From Pseudomonas typographi (lineage in GTDB: Bacteria; Pseudomonadota; Gammaproteobacteria; Pseudomonadales; Pseudomonadaceae): a stretch of 64,000 bases of DNA. The notes beneath the pieces are model-generated. The model saw only the letters and a list, made by a program, of their open reading frames with translations, had not been told where the DNA came from and did no database searches. Both the position numbers and the translations under genes were made by a program. The stretch spans positions 1 to 64,000 of the forward strand of contig NZ_JAAOCA010000019.1 of the NCBI RefSeq assembly GCF_014694385.1, read 5' to 3'. Positions 47,240-56,338 of this stretch are shown piece by piece (the first letter of the stretch is position 1; every line of letters begins with the position of its first letter).

Positions 47240-47316
47240 AAAACGTGACGATGAGAACTTCAGGCGGCGATCGTTACCGCTCTTGGAAGTTACATATAAA
47301 ATGGCGGCAGTATCCG

Positions 47317-48060
47317 TTAAAGGCGGGTGATGTTCAACACATCCTGGCTCAAACTTATCTGCACACTGGCGCCCCATAGCGGATCGCGGCGCAAGTCTTC
47401 GCTGACCTTGTATTGCCCGGCGATCGACAGCAGCTCGGCGCCCAATTGCTGGCAGAAAATCCGTGCCTTGGTGTCGCCCTTGATGCCGGCCAGGGCCCGG
47501 CCACGCATGGGGCCGTACACATGGATGTTGCCATCGGCGAGAAGTTCCGCTCCGCTGCTGACCGACGCGATTACCACCAGGTCGCCGCCCTGGGCGTAGA
47601 TCTGCTGGCCGCCGCGTACCGGCTGGGTAATCACCTTGGTGGGCTGCACCTTCGGCGCGGGCGGCTCGGCGGGCTTGCTCTCGGCTTTAGGCTCCGGGGC
47701 CGGTAGGTCTACCGGGCGCTCGCGGGCATTGGATGGGGGCAACACCGGCAGGTCGATGGCGATCGCCGCGGCGATGTCTTCGATGCGGCTGGCACGGATG
47801 GCCAAGGTGCGCAGCCCGTGGTGGCGGCACACTCGCATCAGCCCGGGCAGGTCGATACTACCCTCGCTGGCGGGCAGTTTGTCCAATGCCAGCACCAAGG
47901 GGGTGTTGCTGAAGAAATTCGGCGCCTGGGCGACTTTGGCCGCCAACTGCTGGTCGAGGCGCTCCAGGCTGTTGTGGGCCAGCTCCAGCACGGTGATGGC
48001 GAGCATGCTGCCCTTTAGCTGGAATACCGGTTCCTGGTCGAGTCGTTCGGTTTGGCTCAT
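47317..48060 (-). CDS. minC: Septum-site inhibitor MinC
   Basis: A 247-residue FtsZ polymerisation inhibitor. The N-terminal domain (about 1-110) binds FtsZ. A Pro/Ala/Glu/Lys-rich linker (about 115-145) leads to the C-terminal beta-helix with [40 protein letters not shown] and AGDT-like [13 protein letters not shown], which binds MinD. It is divergent from the LPS acyltransferase gene. Confidence 0.97.
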   Translation of the reverse strand: MSQTERLDQEPVFQLKGSMLAITVLELAHNSLERLDQQLAAKVAQAPNFFSNTPLVLALDKLPASEGSIDLPGLMRVCRHHGLRTLAIRASRIEDIAAAIAIDLPVLPPSNARERPVDLPAPEPKAESKPAEPPAPKVQPTKVITQPVRGGQQIYAQGGDLVVIASVSSGAELLADGNIHVYGPMRGRALAGIKGDTKARIFCQQLGAELLSIAGQYKVSEDLRRDPLWGASVQISLSQDVLNITRL

Positions 48061-48181
48061 GTCGGCACGTAGCGCTGTTTCGCGGAAAAGTGCCGAGACT
48101 TATAACGATTACGCCAGGCAGCCGCAAGCCGCGCCGAACCGATGTAGAATGCGCGGCTCTGTGGTTTGCCCAGGATCGTTC

Positions 48182-49120
48182 ATGGAACGCACGCGTTTTC
48201 GCCGCGCTTACCTTCACCCTCGTTTTTGGCCACTGTGGCTGGGCTTGGGGTTGCTCTGGCTGGTGGTGCAACTGCCGTATGGCCTGTTGTTGCGCCTGGG
48301 CGCGGGGGTTGGCCGGGGCATGCAACTATTTGCCCACGAGCGGCGGGCCATCGTGGCGCGTAACCTGGAGTTGTGCTTCCCCCGCTTACCGTTCGTCGAA
48401 AGGCAGCGTCTGCTGCGGGAAAACTTCGCCTCCACCGGCATCGCGTTCTTTGAAATGGCCATGAGCTGGTGGTGGCCAAAGGCCCGCCTGGCGCGCTTGG
48501 CGCATGTGCAAGGGCTTGAGCATTTGCATGCCGCGCAGGCGGCCGGCGAGGGCGCGATCCTGATGGCCGCGCACTTCACCACCCTGGAAATAGGCGCCGC
48601 GTTGCTGGGGCAGTTGCACACCATCGATGGCATGTACCGCGAGCACAAGAACCCGGTGTTCGACTTCGTACAACGCCGTGGCCGCGAGCGGCACAACCCC
48701 GATTCACTGGCGGTGGAACGCGAAGACGTGCGTGGCATGCTCAAGCTGCTGCGCAAGGGCCGTGCGATCTGGTACGCGCCAGACCAAGACTACGGCGCCC
48801 AGCAAAGCGTGTTCGTGCCACTGTTCGGCATCCCGGCAGCCACCGTGACCGCCACCAGCAAGTTCGCCAAGCTCGGCAAGGCGCGGGTGATCCCCTTCAC
48901 CCAGCAGCGGCTGGCCGATGGCAGCGGCTACCAGTTGGTGGTGCACCCACCCCTGGAGGATTTCCCCGGGGCGACCCAAGAGGCCGATTGCCTGCGCATC
49001 AACCAGTGGGTGGAGCAGGCGATCACCGAATGCCCGCAGCAGTACCTGTGGGCACACCGGCGTTTCAAATCGCGGCCGCCGGGGGCGGCGCGGCTGTATG
49101 AAAAGAAACGCCGCCAATGA
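48182..49120 (+). CDS. Lipid A late acyltransferase (LpxL/HtrB family)
   Basis: A 312-residue inner-membrane acyltransferase adding a secondary acyl chain to lipid A. It has an N-terminal transmembrane helix (about 14-40), the catalytic HX4E motif HFTTLE, and YREHKNPVFD, APDQDYG and FVPLFGIPAATVTATSKFAK. The ATG at 48182 is the first sensible start after the minC divergent promoter. It corresponds by context to the HtrB-type gene next to minC in P. aeruginosa. Confidence 0.92.
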   Translation: MERTRFRRAYLHPRFWPLWLGLGLLWLVVQLPYGLLLRLGAGVGRGMQLFAHERRAIVARNLELCFPRLPFVERQRLLRENFASTGIAFFEMAMSWWWPKARLARLAHVQGLEHLHAAQAAGEGAILMAAHFTTLEIGAALLGQLHTIDGMYREHKNPVFDFVQRRGRERHNPDSLAVEREDVRGMLKLLRKGRAIWYAPDQDYGAQQSVFVPLFGIPAATVTATSKFAKLGKARVIPFTQQRLADGSGYQLVVHPPLEDFPGATQEADCLRINQWVEQAITECPQQYLWAHRRFKSRPPGAARLYEKKRRQ

Positions 49121-49156
49121 TTCCCTGGGGATGCGGCGCGCAGCGCTATGCAGGCT

Positions 49157-49327
49157 ATGAAATCCCCGCGCACTGCCATGGCCGCTACGCTGCAGGAGGC
49201 GGAACGTAGGCCATCGTGCGGGCGACCGTTGTCCGTAAAGGAAACATTCACGCTCGAGCGGGGCATCCAACACGATGTCCCGGAATGGTTCATGGATGCA
49301 TACGTGGACCTATCGGCCGGTGCCTGA
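49157..49327 (+). CDS. Possible 56-codon small ORF
   Basis: An open frame in the gap after htrB encodes a peptide with KETFTLERGIQHDVPEWFMD in its second half, compositionally protein-like. It lies in the same frame as htrB after its stop and is followed 3 bp later by a hairpin at 49331-49345. No good ribosome site is seen, so it may be a chance frame or a gene remnant. Confidence 0.22.
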   Translation: MKSPRTAMAATLQEAERRPSCGRPLSVKETFTLERGIQHDVPEWFMDAYVDLSAGA

Positions 49328-49330
49328 GGG

Positions 49331-49345
49331 GTGCCCTCCGGGCAC
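49331..49345. terminator. Hairpin between convergent htrB and MFS gene
   Basis: GTGCCC and GGGCAC pair with a 3-nt loop (TCC). Short but GC-rich, placed between convergent transcription units. Confidence 0.4.
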
Positions 49346-49363
49346 GGTTCCGTTTACCCCCGG

Positions 49364-50722
49364 TCAACGCGCGGGCGTTTGCGCGCTCCCCTCAGCGGCA
49401 TCGCCATCATTCACCCCCTTGAGGATGATCCGCTTGATGTCGCCCACGATGAACAGGTAGCTGAACGCGGCGACGAAGGCATTCAGGCCGACGAACACCA
49501 GAGCCATCTTGAACGAGCCGGTGACGGAGATGATGTAGCCGATGATGATCGGAGTGGTGATCGATGAGATGTTGCCGATCATGTTGAACAAGCCGCCCGC
49601 CAGCCCGGCGATCTGCTTGGGGGCCGTGTCGGCCATCACCGCCCAGCCGAGTGCGCCGATACCCTTGCCGAAAAACGCCAGGGCCATGAAGCTCACCACC
49701 ATCCAGTCGGCATCGACGTAGTTGCACAGTATCACGCACATCGACAGCAGCATGCCGCCCACGATGGGCACCTTGCGCGCTACGCTGAGCGAGTGGCCAC
49801 GGCGCAGCAGCCAATCGGAAACGACCCCGCCCAACACGCCACCGATGAAGCCACAGATCGCCGGTAACGACGCCACGAACCCGGCCTTGAGGATAGTCAT
49901 GCCGCGCTCCTGTACCAGGTACACCGGGAACCAGGTCAAGAAGAAGTAGGTGAGCGCGTTGATGCAAAACTGCCCCAGGTAAATGCCGGCCATCATGCGG
50001 TTGCTCAGCAGTTGGCCGATGTAGCTCCACTTGGGGCCGGCGTCTTTTTTCTCGCCGGGGCGGTCGAGGTCGACCAGGCCGCCATTGTCGGCGATGTAGC
50101 GCACTTCGGCGGCATTGGCGCGCGGATGGTCCTTGGGCCCGTACACGGTCACCATCCAGATGGCGGATACGACCAGGCCCAGCCCGCCCATGACCACGAA
50201 CACATGCTGCCAACCCCAATGGTAGACAATCGCCCCCATCAGCGGGGCAAACAATACGGTGGCGAAGTATTGCGCCGAGTTGAACACGGCCGAGGCGGTG
50301 CCGCGTTCTTGGGTCGGGAACCAGGCGGCGACGATGCGCGCATTCCCCGGGAACGACGGCGCCTCGGCCAAGCCCACCATCATGCGCAAGAAGAACAGCG
50401 CGGCGATGATGGTGCCAGTGCCGAACACGCCCACATAGCCCTGCAGAATGGTGAACACCGACCAGAAGAAGATCCCCGCGGCATAGACCCTCTTCGAACC
50501 AAAGCGGTCGAGCAGCCAGCCACCGGGGATTTGCCCGATCACATAGGCCCAGCCGAAGGCCGAGAAAATATACCCCAGCGACACGGCGTCGATGCCGAGC
50601 TCTTTTTGCAAGCTGGAACCGGCGATGGCGATGGTCGCGCGGTCGGCATAGTTGACCGTGGTCACCAGAAACAACATGAACAAGATCAGGTAGCGGACGC
50701 GAGTTGGTGCAGTGCGTGGCAT
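49364..50722 (-). CDS. MFS sugar-acid transporter (glucarate/galactonate type)
   Basis: A 452-residue 12-helix permease of the anion:cation symporter family, close to GudP/GarP-type aldarate permeases: MLFLVTTVNYADRATIAIAG in helix 1, GYIFSAFGWAYVIGQIPGGW in helix 2 and LLDRFGSKRVY (motif A). ATG at 50722 follows GGGAGC. Two LacI-type operators stand immediately upstream, with the LacI gene behind them. No glucarate or galactarate dehydratase is in the window. Confidence 0.9.
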   Translation of the reverse strand: MPRTAPTRVRYLILFMLFLVTTVNYADRATIAIAGSSLQKELGIDAVSLGYIFSAFGWAYVIGQIPGGWLLDRFGSKRVYAAGIFFWSVFTILQGYVGVFGTGTIIAALFFLRMMVGLAEAPSFPGNARIVAAWFPTQERGTASAVFNSAQYFATVLFAPLMGAIVYHWGWQHVFVVMGGLGLVVSAIWMVTVYGPKDHPRANAAEVRYIADNGGLVDLDRPGEKKDAGPKWSYIGQLLSNRMMAGIYLGQFCINALTYFFLTWFPVYLVQERGMTILKAGFVASLPAICGFIGGVLGGVVSDWLLRRGHSLSVARKVPIVGGMLLSMCVILCNYVDADWMVVSFMALAFFGKGIGALGWAVMADTAPKQIAGLAGGLFNMIGNISSITTPIIIGYIISVTGSFKMALVFVGLNAFVAAFSYLFIVGDIKRIILKGVNDGDAAEGSAQTPAR

Positions 50723-50779
50723 GGTAATGCTCCCACGGGTTTGTTTTTGTGTGCGGGCAAGCTGCAAATGCGTTGTTAG

Positions 50780-50825
50780 TTATCGTACAACGATAACGTT
50801 ATCATCATATTTAGATAACGTTATC
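50780..50825. promoter_or_regulatory. Tandem LacI-family operators upstream of MFS gene
   Basis: Two identical 12-bp palindromes GATAACGTTATC lie at 50792-50803 and 50814-50825, with centres 22 bp apart, two helical turns. A third inverted repeat, TTATCG-N5-CGATAA at 50780-50796, overlaps the first. A central CG within a palindrome is the LacI-family pattern. They sit between the lacI-type gene and the MFS start. Confidence 0.75.
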
Positions 50826-50873
50826 ATTCAAAGGCCGTAGGCCGTTTTTCTTACCAGCGGCGGGCCGCAAGCA

Positions 50874-51914
50874 TCAGGCGTGAGTGCTGGCGCGTTCGAT
50901 CAGTGCGAAGCCGGTGTCTACGCTTTTTTGCGCCGGTTCCCCCGCGAAGCGTTGCAGCAGTGCTTCGGCGACCGCCAGGCCCATCGCTGGGGCGTGGACG
51001 CTGATGGTAGACAACGCCGGGTGAGCAAAGCGGCTATTCACGGTGTCGCCGAAGCCGAGCACGCGCACATCCTGCGGCACCCGCAAGCCACGGCTGGTGG
51101 CCTCGGCGACTACGCCAAAAGCGACGGTGTCGGAGCTGCACACCACCAGTTGCGGTGGGCTGGCATCGGCTTCGAGCAGCCGTGCCAAGCCTACGCGGCC
51201 GACTTCCCAACTCGCCGGCAGGGGCTGCATGGCTTCAGGCACCGCGGCCACGCCCAATTGCGCCAGCCGCGCGCGCAGGCTGCGGTTGCGCCGCGCGGCG
51301 CGCGCGTCGTTCACCGACACCACGGCAAAACGGCGCACACCCTGGGCGAAAAAATGCTCGGCGATGTGGGCGCCCACGGCTTCATGGGAGAACCCGGCTT
51401 GCAGGTCTAGCGGCTGTGGCGACAGGTCCCAGGCCTCGACCACCGGCACCCCGGCGGCGAGCAACCGTTCGCGGCTGGCAGCGGTGTGCAGCGTGCCAGT
51501 GAGCACCACGCCGTCGGGGCGGCGGCCGAGAATGGCTTCGAGCAGGGCTTGTTCTTTTTCCGGGGAATACCCGGTGGGGCCGATCAATGCTTGGTAACCG
51601 GCCTCGGTGAGCCGCTCGGTAATGGCTTGGATCACCCCGGCATAAATGGAATTGGCCACCGTGGGCAACAAGATCGCCACCAGCCGGCTGCGACTCGTGG
51701 CCAGGCTGCCGGCCAGCAGGTTCGGCACATAGCCCATTTGCCGCACCAGCGTGAGCACCCGCTCACGGGTGGCGTGGTTGACCAGTTCCGGGCGGTGGAT
51801 GGCGCGTGACACCGTGATCGGGGACACCCCGGCGCGCTGCGCCACCTCGGTGACGGTCACCGGCAGTAGCGCGCCATCCGGCTGCGGCGTTTTTCGGCGG
51901 GATTTTCTGGCCAC
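50874..51914 (-). CDS. LacI-family regulator (GntR-like)
   Basis: A 346-residue LacI-type repressor with N-terminal HTH and hinge (VTVTEVAQRAGVSPITVSRA ... LLAGSLATSRSRLVAILLPTV) and a sugar-binding-like C-terminal domain. The GTG at 51914 has AAGGA upstream; the longer frame begins with unlikely Pro/Arg-rich sequence. It resembles gluconate-type GntR repressors, fitting control of a sugar-acid permease through the tandem operators at 50780-50825. Confidence 0.9.
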   Translation of the reverse strand: MARKSRRKTPQPDGALLPVTVTEVAQRAGVSPITVSRAIHRPELVNHATRERVLTLVRQMGYVPNLLAGSLATSRSRLVAILLPTVANSIYAGVIQAITERLTEAGYQALIGPTGYSPEKEQALLEAILGRRPDGVVLTGTLHTAASRERLLAAGVPVVEAWDLSPQPLDLQAGFSHEAVGAHIAEHFFAQGVRRFAVVSVNDARAARRNRSLRARLAQLGVAAVPEAMQPLPASWEVGRVGLARLLEADASPPQLVVCSSDTVAFGVVAEATSRGLRVPQDVRVLGFGDTVNSRFAHPALSTISVHAPAMGLAVAEALLQRFAGEPAQKSVDTGFALIERASTHA

Positions 51915-51963
51915 GGGCGTCCTTGTGTGGGCTAACGCGAGGGTGCGCAGTATGCCACGCCCG

Positions 51964-52386
51964 TCAGGCCGGGGGCTGCTTGGGGGTGGCCGCTGGCACG
52001 TCCTTGAGGGTGGTTTCGTCATGGGCCACTTCGATTTCTTGGCCATCACCCAATTGTTTGTAGTGCTTGCGAATCAGCTTGAGCTCATGGGCGTCTTTTT
52101 CATCCAGGTTCACCACGGCCATGTGCGCCTCTTTGGTCGCGCGCAACAGCTCATCGATCTTGATATGCAGCACATCGTTATCGCGGTTCTGGGTGTTCTG
52201 GATCACGAACACCATCAGGAACGTGATAATGGTGGTCGAGGTATTGATGATCAGTTGCCAGGTGTCGTTATAGTGAAACCAAGGCCCGCTCAGGGCCCAC
52301 AAAATGATCAGCACCACCGCGACCGCGAAGGTTTTCGAGCTGCCGGCTTTTTTGGCCAGGGCTTGGGAAACATTTTCAAACGTCAT
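51964..52386 (-). CDS. Low-affinity iron permease family small membrane protein
   Basis: A 140-residue protein with two transmembrane helices (about 16-34 and 46-65) flanking WFHYNDTWQLIINTSTTIIT, then QNTQNRDNDVLHIKIDELL. That block is the signature of bacterial members of the low-affinity iron permease (Fet4-like) family. A charged cytoplasmic tail follows. Whether bacterial members transport iron is not established. Divergent from the dienelactone hydrolase gene. Confidence 0.85.
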   Translation of the reverse strand: MTFENVSQALAKKAGSSKTFAVAVVLIILWALSGPWFHYNDTWQLIINTSTTIITFLMVFVIQNTQNRDNDVLHIKIDELLRATKEAHMAVVNLDEKDAHELKLIRKHYKQLGDGQEIEVAHDETTLKDVPAATPKQPPA

Positions 52387-52506
52387 GGTCTGGTCTCGAT
52401 GCACGGGTTCCTGGCGTTTAGACTGACCGCCGAAAAAGCTCGTTCCCAAGCTGAACATTAAACTTTCTGAAGAAGCCCGTAACACTTACCTGCCGAGGAG
52501 GCCCCG

Positions 52507-53217
52507 ATGAACAGCACGATTTCCACCGGCACTGTCGCCTACCAACGCCCCGATGGCCGTAGCGTGTCAGGTTACCTGGCCAGCCCCGCCGAGCAGGCCG
52601 GGGCGCCCGCCGTCGTGGTTATCCAGGAATGGTGGGGGCTGAACGAGCAGATCCGCGGTGTGGCCCGCCGCTTGGCTGAGGCCGGTTACTTCGCCTTGGT
52701 ACCCGACCTGTACCGGGGCAAGGCCACGGTGGAGGAAGAGGAAGCCCATCACTTGATGAGCGCCCTGGATTTCGCCGATGCCGCCAGCCAGGATGTACGC
52801 GGTGCCGTGCAGTTTCTGAAGGCGCGTAGCGCCAAGGTCGCGGTGACCGGGTTTTGCATGGGTGGGGCACTGACCCTGCTGGCGCTCAATGCCTCGCCCG
52901 AGGCCGACGCTGGGGTGGTGTGGTACGGGGTGCCGCCGTTGGAATTTATCGACCCGGCCGCCTTGCAGGTGCCCATAGTGGGCCATTTCGGTACCCAGGA
53001 TGCCTTCTTTGGCAACGATGCGGTGGATGCCCTGGAGCAGAAGCTCAAGGGCGGTGGTGTGGATTTCGAGTTCCACCGTTACTTGGCCCAACACGCCTTC
53101 GCCAACGAAACCGCCGTGGGCCCTGGGCGCATCGCCGGCACCCAGTACGACCCCGTGTGGGCACAGATGGCCTGGGACCGCACCCTGACGTTCTTCGGCC
53201 GCACGCTATGGCCGTGA
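52507..53217 (+). CDS. Dienelactone hydrolase family protein
   Basis: A 236-residue alpha/beta hydrolase. The catalytic triad is visible: Cys in GFCMGGAL, Asp in FGTQDAFF, and His in [27 protein letters not shown] is the family N-terminal signature. It could act in chlorocatechol-type pathways, but no such genes are nearby, and many such proteins are general esterases. ATG at 52507 has GAGGAGG. Its 3' end overlaps nitH by 12 bp. Confidence 0.92.
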   Translation: MNSTISTGTVAYQRPDGRSVSGYLASPAEQAGAPAVVVIQEWWGLNEQIRGVARRLAEAGYFALVPDLYRGKATVEEEEAHHLMSALDFADAASQDVRGAVQFLKARSAKVAVTGFCMGGALTLLALNASPEADAGVVWYGVPPLEFIDPAALQVPIVGHFGTQDAFFGNDAVDALEQKLKGGGVDFEFHRYLAQHAFANETAVGPGRIAGTQYDPVWAQMAWDRTLTFFGRTLWP

Positions 53218-54432
53218 GCGCAGCAGGTGCTCCACCAGGTATTGAGCATCCCGTGCCACCCCGCTGAAGCGCCCCGAGCCCCAGGTGTGCAGCCAGGGCA
53301 GGCCGAGAAAGTACAGCCCTGGCTCGGCGGTGACCCCGCGCACGTGGCCGGGGTAGCCCTTGCCATTGAACACGGGCAAGTCGACCCAACTGAAGTCGGG
53401 CGTGAAACCTATGCACCAGATCACCGTGCTGATGCCGGCCTCGGTGATGTCTAGCTGCGCACGGTCGCCGATGGGTTGCCACACCGGTTGGTACAGGCTT
53501 GGCGCAGGGGCATCGAGGCCCTGTTCGGCAATGTAGCGGTCGATGCTGGCGTTGATGCGGTTGTACACCGCGTCGGCTGCATCCAGGCTGGCGCTGAGGT
53601 TGCTGGCGAAACGCAGGGTACCGCCCTCCAGGCCTTGTAAGCGGCCATAGAGTTTCATCCCATCCAGGGCAAAGCGGCGCAGGTCGATGTCGCGGCCGCC
53701 GTCACGGCCGGTCACGTAGTGGTTGGTGTTGTCGCGCACGCCTTCGCGCAAGGGGTGGGCGCCCACGTCGATATCGTAATAGCCCATCTCGGCCAGCCAG
53801 TCGACCACGTCCTTGCCGCGGTAGAAGCGCGCGCAGCGCGGTGCGTCGCCTACGGCCAGGTGCACTGCGCGGCCGGCCAGGTGCAAGTCCTCGGCGATTT
53901 GCGCGCCCGATTGCCCGGAGCCCACCACCAACACCGCGCCCTCGGGCAATGCGCCTGGGTTACGGTACTGTTCCGAGTGCAGTTGGGTGATGCTGGCCGG
54001 TAGGCGCTCGGCCAGGCGTGGGATAATCGGCGTGTGGTAGCCACCACTGGCCACGATCACCTGGGTGGCGCTGAAGTCACCGGCGCCGGTGTTCAGTTCA
54101 AAGCCCCCGCCAGCGCGCCGGGCCAGGCGCTGAACGGCGACCCCTTCGCGTACCGGCGGCTTGACCGCGGCGATGAAGCTGTCGAGGTAGGCGATGATTT
54201 CATCTTTTTTCATGAAGCCGTGCGGGTCCGTACCGGGGTATGGGTGCCCGGGCAACGCACATTGCCAATTAGGTGTGACCAGGCAGAACGTATCCCAGCG
54301 CTGGGTGCGCCAGGTGTGGGCCAGTTGGTGTTTTTCCAGTACCAGGTGATCGACGTCGTGTTGTTGCAGGTAATAGCTCGCAGCGAGGCCGGCTTGGCCG
54401 CCGCCCACCACGATCGTGTTGTAATCGGCCAT
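53206..54432 (-). CDS. nitH: Nit1C flavin-dependent oxidoreductase NitH (MSMEG_0569 family)
   Basis: A 408-residue FAD/NAD(P)H-dependent oxidoreductase of the monooxygenase-like flavoprotein group. FAD site [21 protein letters not shown](P)H site [16 protein letters not shown], and conserved [20 protein letters not shown]. It matches the MSMEG_0569 family, found only in Nit1-type clusters. It is the last gene of the nit operon, 13 bp after nitG. Its substrate is unknown; oxidation of a nitrile- or cyanide-derived intermediate is inference. Confidence 0.92.
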   Translation of the reverse strand: MADYNTIVVGGGQAGLAASYYLQQHDVDHLVLEKHQLAHTWRTQRWDTFCLVTPNWQCALPGHPYPGTDPHGFMKKDEIIAYLDSFIAAVKPPVREGVAVQRLARRAGGGFELNTGAGDFSATQVIVASGGYHTPIIPRLAERLPASITQLHSEQYRNPGALPEGAVLVVGSGQSGAQIAEDLHLAGRAVHLAVGDAPRCARFYRGKDVVDWLAEMGYYDIDVGAHPLREGVRDNTNHYVTGRDGGRDIDLRRFALDGMKLYGRLQGLEGGTLRFASNLSASLDAADAVYNRINASIDRYIAEQGLDAPAPSLYQPVWQPIGDRAQLDITEAGISTVIWCIGFTPDFSWVDLPVFNGKGYPGHVRGVTAEPGLYFLGLPWLHTWGSGRFSGVARDAQYLVEHLLRSRP

Positions 54433-54445
54433 GGTAATGCCCCTG

Positions 54446-54772
54446 TCAGATTTCGCCGAATGAACGGTTATGCACCTGCCCGGCGCCTTGTTGCTGCATG
54501 TGCACTACCTGCACGCAGGCCTGCGCCTGGTCGAAGCGCTGCGCCAGCAAGCGTAGGCCGTCGAGGCTGTCCATGGCTGAACTGCAGTAAAACCCTCTGA
54601 CCTGCTTCACCCGCTCGGCCGCGGCGTTCAGCCCCTGCGTTGCGCGTTGCAAGAACTCGGGTAACGGATAACTGCGGCCAGCCTCCAAGTAGTCGAAGAT
54701 CGACGTAGAGGGGCTGTAACTGGTGCTTTCATGGCCGTCTGGCCAACGTAGGCGAATGTTCACGGCGGGCAT
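54446..54772 (-). CDS. nitG: Nit1C small protein NitG (MSMEG_0570 family)
   Basis: A 108-residue protein with start [20 protein letters not shown] and a central [20 protein letters not shown], the signature of MSMEG_0570-family nitrogen starvation response proteins. Its ATG lies 2 bp after the nitF stop (TGAAAATG), so it is coupled. No catalytic motif is evident. Confidence 0.9.
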   Translation of the reverse strand: MPAVNIRLRWPDGHESTSYSPSTSIFDYLEAGRSYPLPEFLQRATQGLNAAAERVKQVRGFYCSSAMDSLDGLRLLAQRFDQAQACVQVVHMQQQGAGQVHNRSFGEI

Positions 54773-54774
54773 TT

Positions 54775-55761
54775 TCAGGCCTCCAGGTGGGGGTAGTGGT
54801 AGCCGGTGAGCGGCTGCTGGTTCAGGTCCCAGAACAGCGCCCGCTGCGCACCCATGTGCACATGCAGTTGGCCGCTGCCGTCGAGGGTGCCGATGGGCTG
54901 GCATTGCAGCCCCTCGAAGGCAAAGGCCTTGCACACTGCCGGTAACTGCGTGGCCTCCAGTGCCAGCAGAAAACCATAGCTGGGGAACGCCTGTAGCCAG
55001 CGCAGCAGCGGGGCCCCGGCGGGGCGCGGTAGCGCGTCCAGGTCAACACAGGCACCCAGGCCGCGCGCTTCGAGCAGCATCAGTAAGGTGCCGAGGATGC
55101 CGGCGTTGGAAATGTCCTTGGCGGCCTGCACCCAGCCGGCCTCGGCCAGGCGCGGCAGCACCTCGAGCTGGTCGCGCAGGCGCTGCGCCGGTACGCCCTC
55201 GAAGGCTTTCCAGTAGGGCGCATCCGCATGCCACTGGCCGTCGAGGCTCACCGCCATGGCCAGTACTTGGCCGGGCCGCGCATGCAAGGTGGAGAGCAAG
55301 CGGTTGGCCCAGCCGCTGATCGCCACCGCCAGGCTGCCGGGGTTGCCCGCGGCGAGGCTGGTGTGGCCGCCCACCATGGGCACGGCATAGGCGCTGCAGG
55401 CCGCTTGCAGGCCGTTCAGCAACTCGCCCGCCAGTTCCGCGTCGCTGTGCCAAAACGCATTGAGTACCGCGCTAGCGCGCCCGCCCATGGCGGTGATATC
55501 GCTGACATTGGCCATCACCGCCGACCAACCGGCGAACCACGGCGCGGCCTCGACGAACGCCGGCAGCATGCCTTCTATCGCTAGCAGTTGGTAACCCTGC
55601 CCGCAGCGCAGCGCGGCGCAGTCATCGCCCGGTAACCCGTAGGCCTGCTCCAGGCTGCTGGTGCTGGCCGCTAGGGCTCGGGCGCTGTGCTGGATACTGC
55701 GTTTGGCTAGCAGGGCCGGGGTTTCCCGCAGGGTGGCGAGCAGGGTGGCCAGTTCAGCCAT
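54775..55761 (-). CDS. nitF: Nit1C AIR synthase-related protein NitF (sll0787 family)
   Basis: A 328-residue PurM-like ATP-binding protein. A glycine-rich N-terminal domain with DDCAAL and ANVSDITAMGGRASAVLNA resembles AIR synthase and selenide synthetase. The C-terminal part has KDISNAGILGTLLMLLEA and FPSYGFLLAL. It should use ATP to activate an amide, formyl or similar oxygen; the true substrate is unknown. It overlaps nitE by 8 bp. In some bacteria it is fused to the NitE acetyltransferase. Confidence 0.91.
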   Translation of the reverse strand: MAELATLLATLRETPALLAKRSIQHSARALAASTSSLEQAYGLPGDDCAALRCGQGYQLLAIEGMLPAFVEAAPWFAGWSAVMANVSDITAMGGRASAVLNAFWHSDAELAGELLNGLQAACSAYAVPMVGGHTSLAAGNPGSLAVAISGWANRLLSTLHARPGQVLAMAVSLDGQWHADAPYWKAFEGVPAQRLRDQLEVLPRLAEAGWVQAAKDISNAGILGTLLMLLEARGLGACVDLDALPRPAGAPLLRWLQAFPSYGFLLALEATQLPAVCKAFAFEGLQCQPIGTLDGSGQLHVHMGAQRALFWDLNQQPLTGYHYPHLEA

Positions 55762-56314
55762 GGTGGCGGCCCTTGAAGGGGATCAGCGACACCTGGCGCG
55801 GCATAAAGGGGTAGCGCGACAGCTCGGCTTGCATCAAGCAGTGCGGCTGGCCGTGCAGGTCGAGTGTATCCAGGTTGTGCCAGTGCAGGCCGTGGAAATA
55901 CCCCTCGTTATGCTGCTGCACCGTGGCCAGGAACCGCTCGCAACCTAAGTCTTTGGCGCGGGCCACCGCTTCGTTGACCAGTGCCGTGCCGATCAGCCCA
56001 TGGCGGCGGTAGGCCGGGGCCACGCACAGGCGCCCGCCATACCACAGGCCTGGCTCGGGGGAATAAATGCGTACCGCGCCTACCACGTCTTCAGGCATGC
56101 CGCAGTGGTGCGCCACGGCCACGATTGGCACCGCGGTAAAGTCATGCGCGTCGCGGTCTTGGCTGAGCAGGGCTTGCTCGGCGGTGAATACGGCGTGGCG
56201 CAGGCGGTAATAGCCACGGCGCTCCCAAGCGTGTTCGGCGGGTTTGACCCGTAGATCGTCGGCGCGAAAATCCGCAAAAGTGGCGTCGATCAGGGCGAAG
56301 GCGTGTTCGGCCAT
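55754..56314 (-). CDS. nitE: Nit1C GNAT acetyltransferase NitE (MSMEG_0567 N-terminal family)
   Basis: A 186-residue GNAT with an acetyl-CoA binding region (GRLCVAPAYRRHGLIGTALV) and an N-terminal YYRLRHAVFTAEQALL. It corresponds to the MSMEG_0567 N-terminal acetyltransferase family, always next to the radical SAM and AIR synthase-like proteins of Nit1 clusters. Acceptor unknown. Confidence 0.91.
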   Translation of the reverse strand: MAEHAFALIDATFADFRADDLRVKPAEHAWERRGYYRLRHAVFTAEQALLSQDRDAHDFTAVPIVAVAHHCGMPEDVVGAVRIYSPEPGLWYGGRLCVAPAYRRHGLIGTALVNEAVARAKDLGCERFLATVQQHNEGYFHGLHWHNLDTLDLHGQPHCLMQAELSRYPFMPRQVSLIPFKGRHHG

Positions 56315-56338
56315 GGCAAGGCTCCCGGTGGGTGCTGG

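Noticed and set aside
47636..48181. Long upstream extension of the LPS acyltransferase frame
   Set aside because: It lies antisense to minC and is Ser/Arg-rich; the family start MERTRFRRAYLHPRFW is at 48182.
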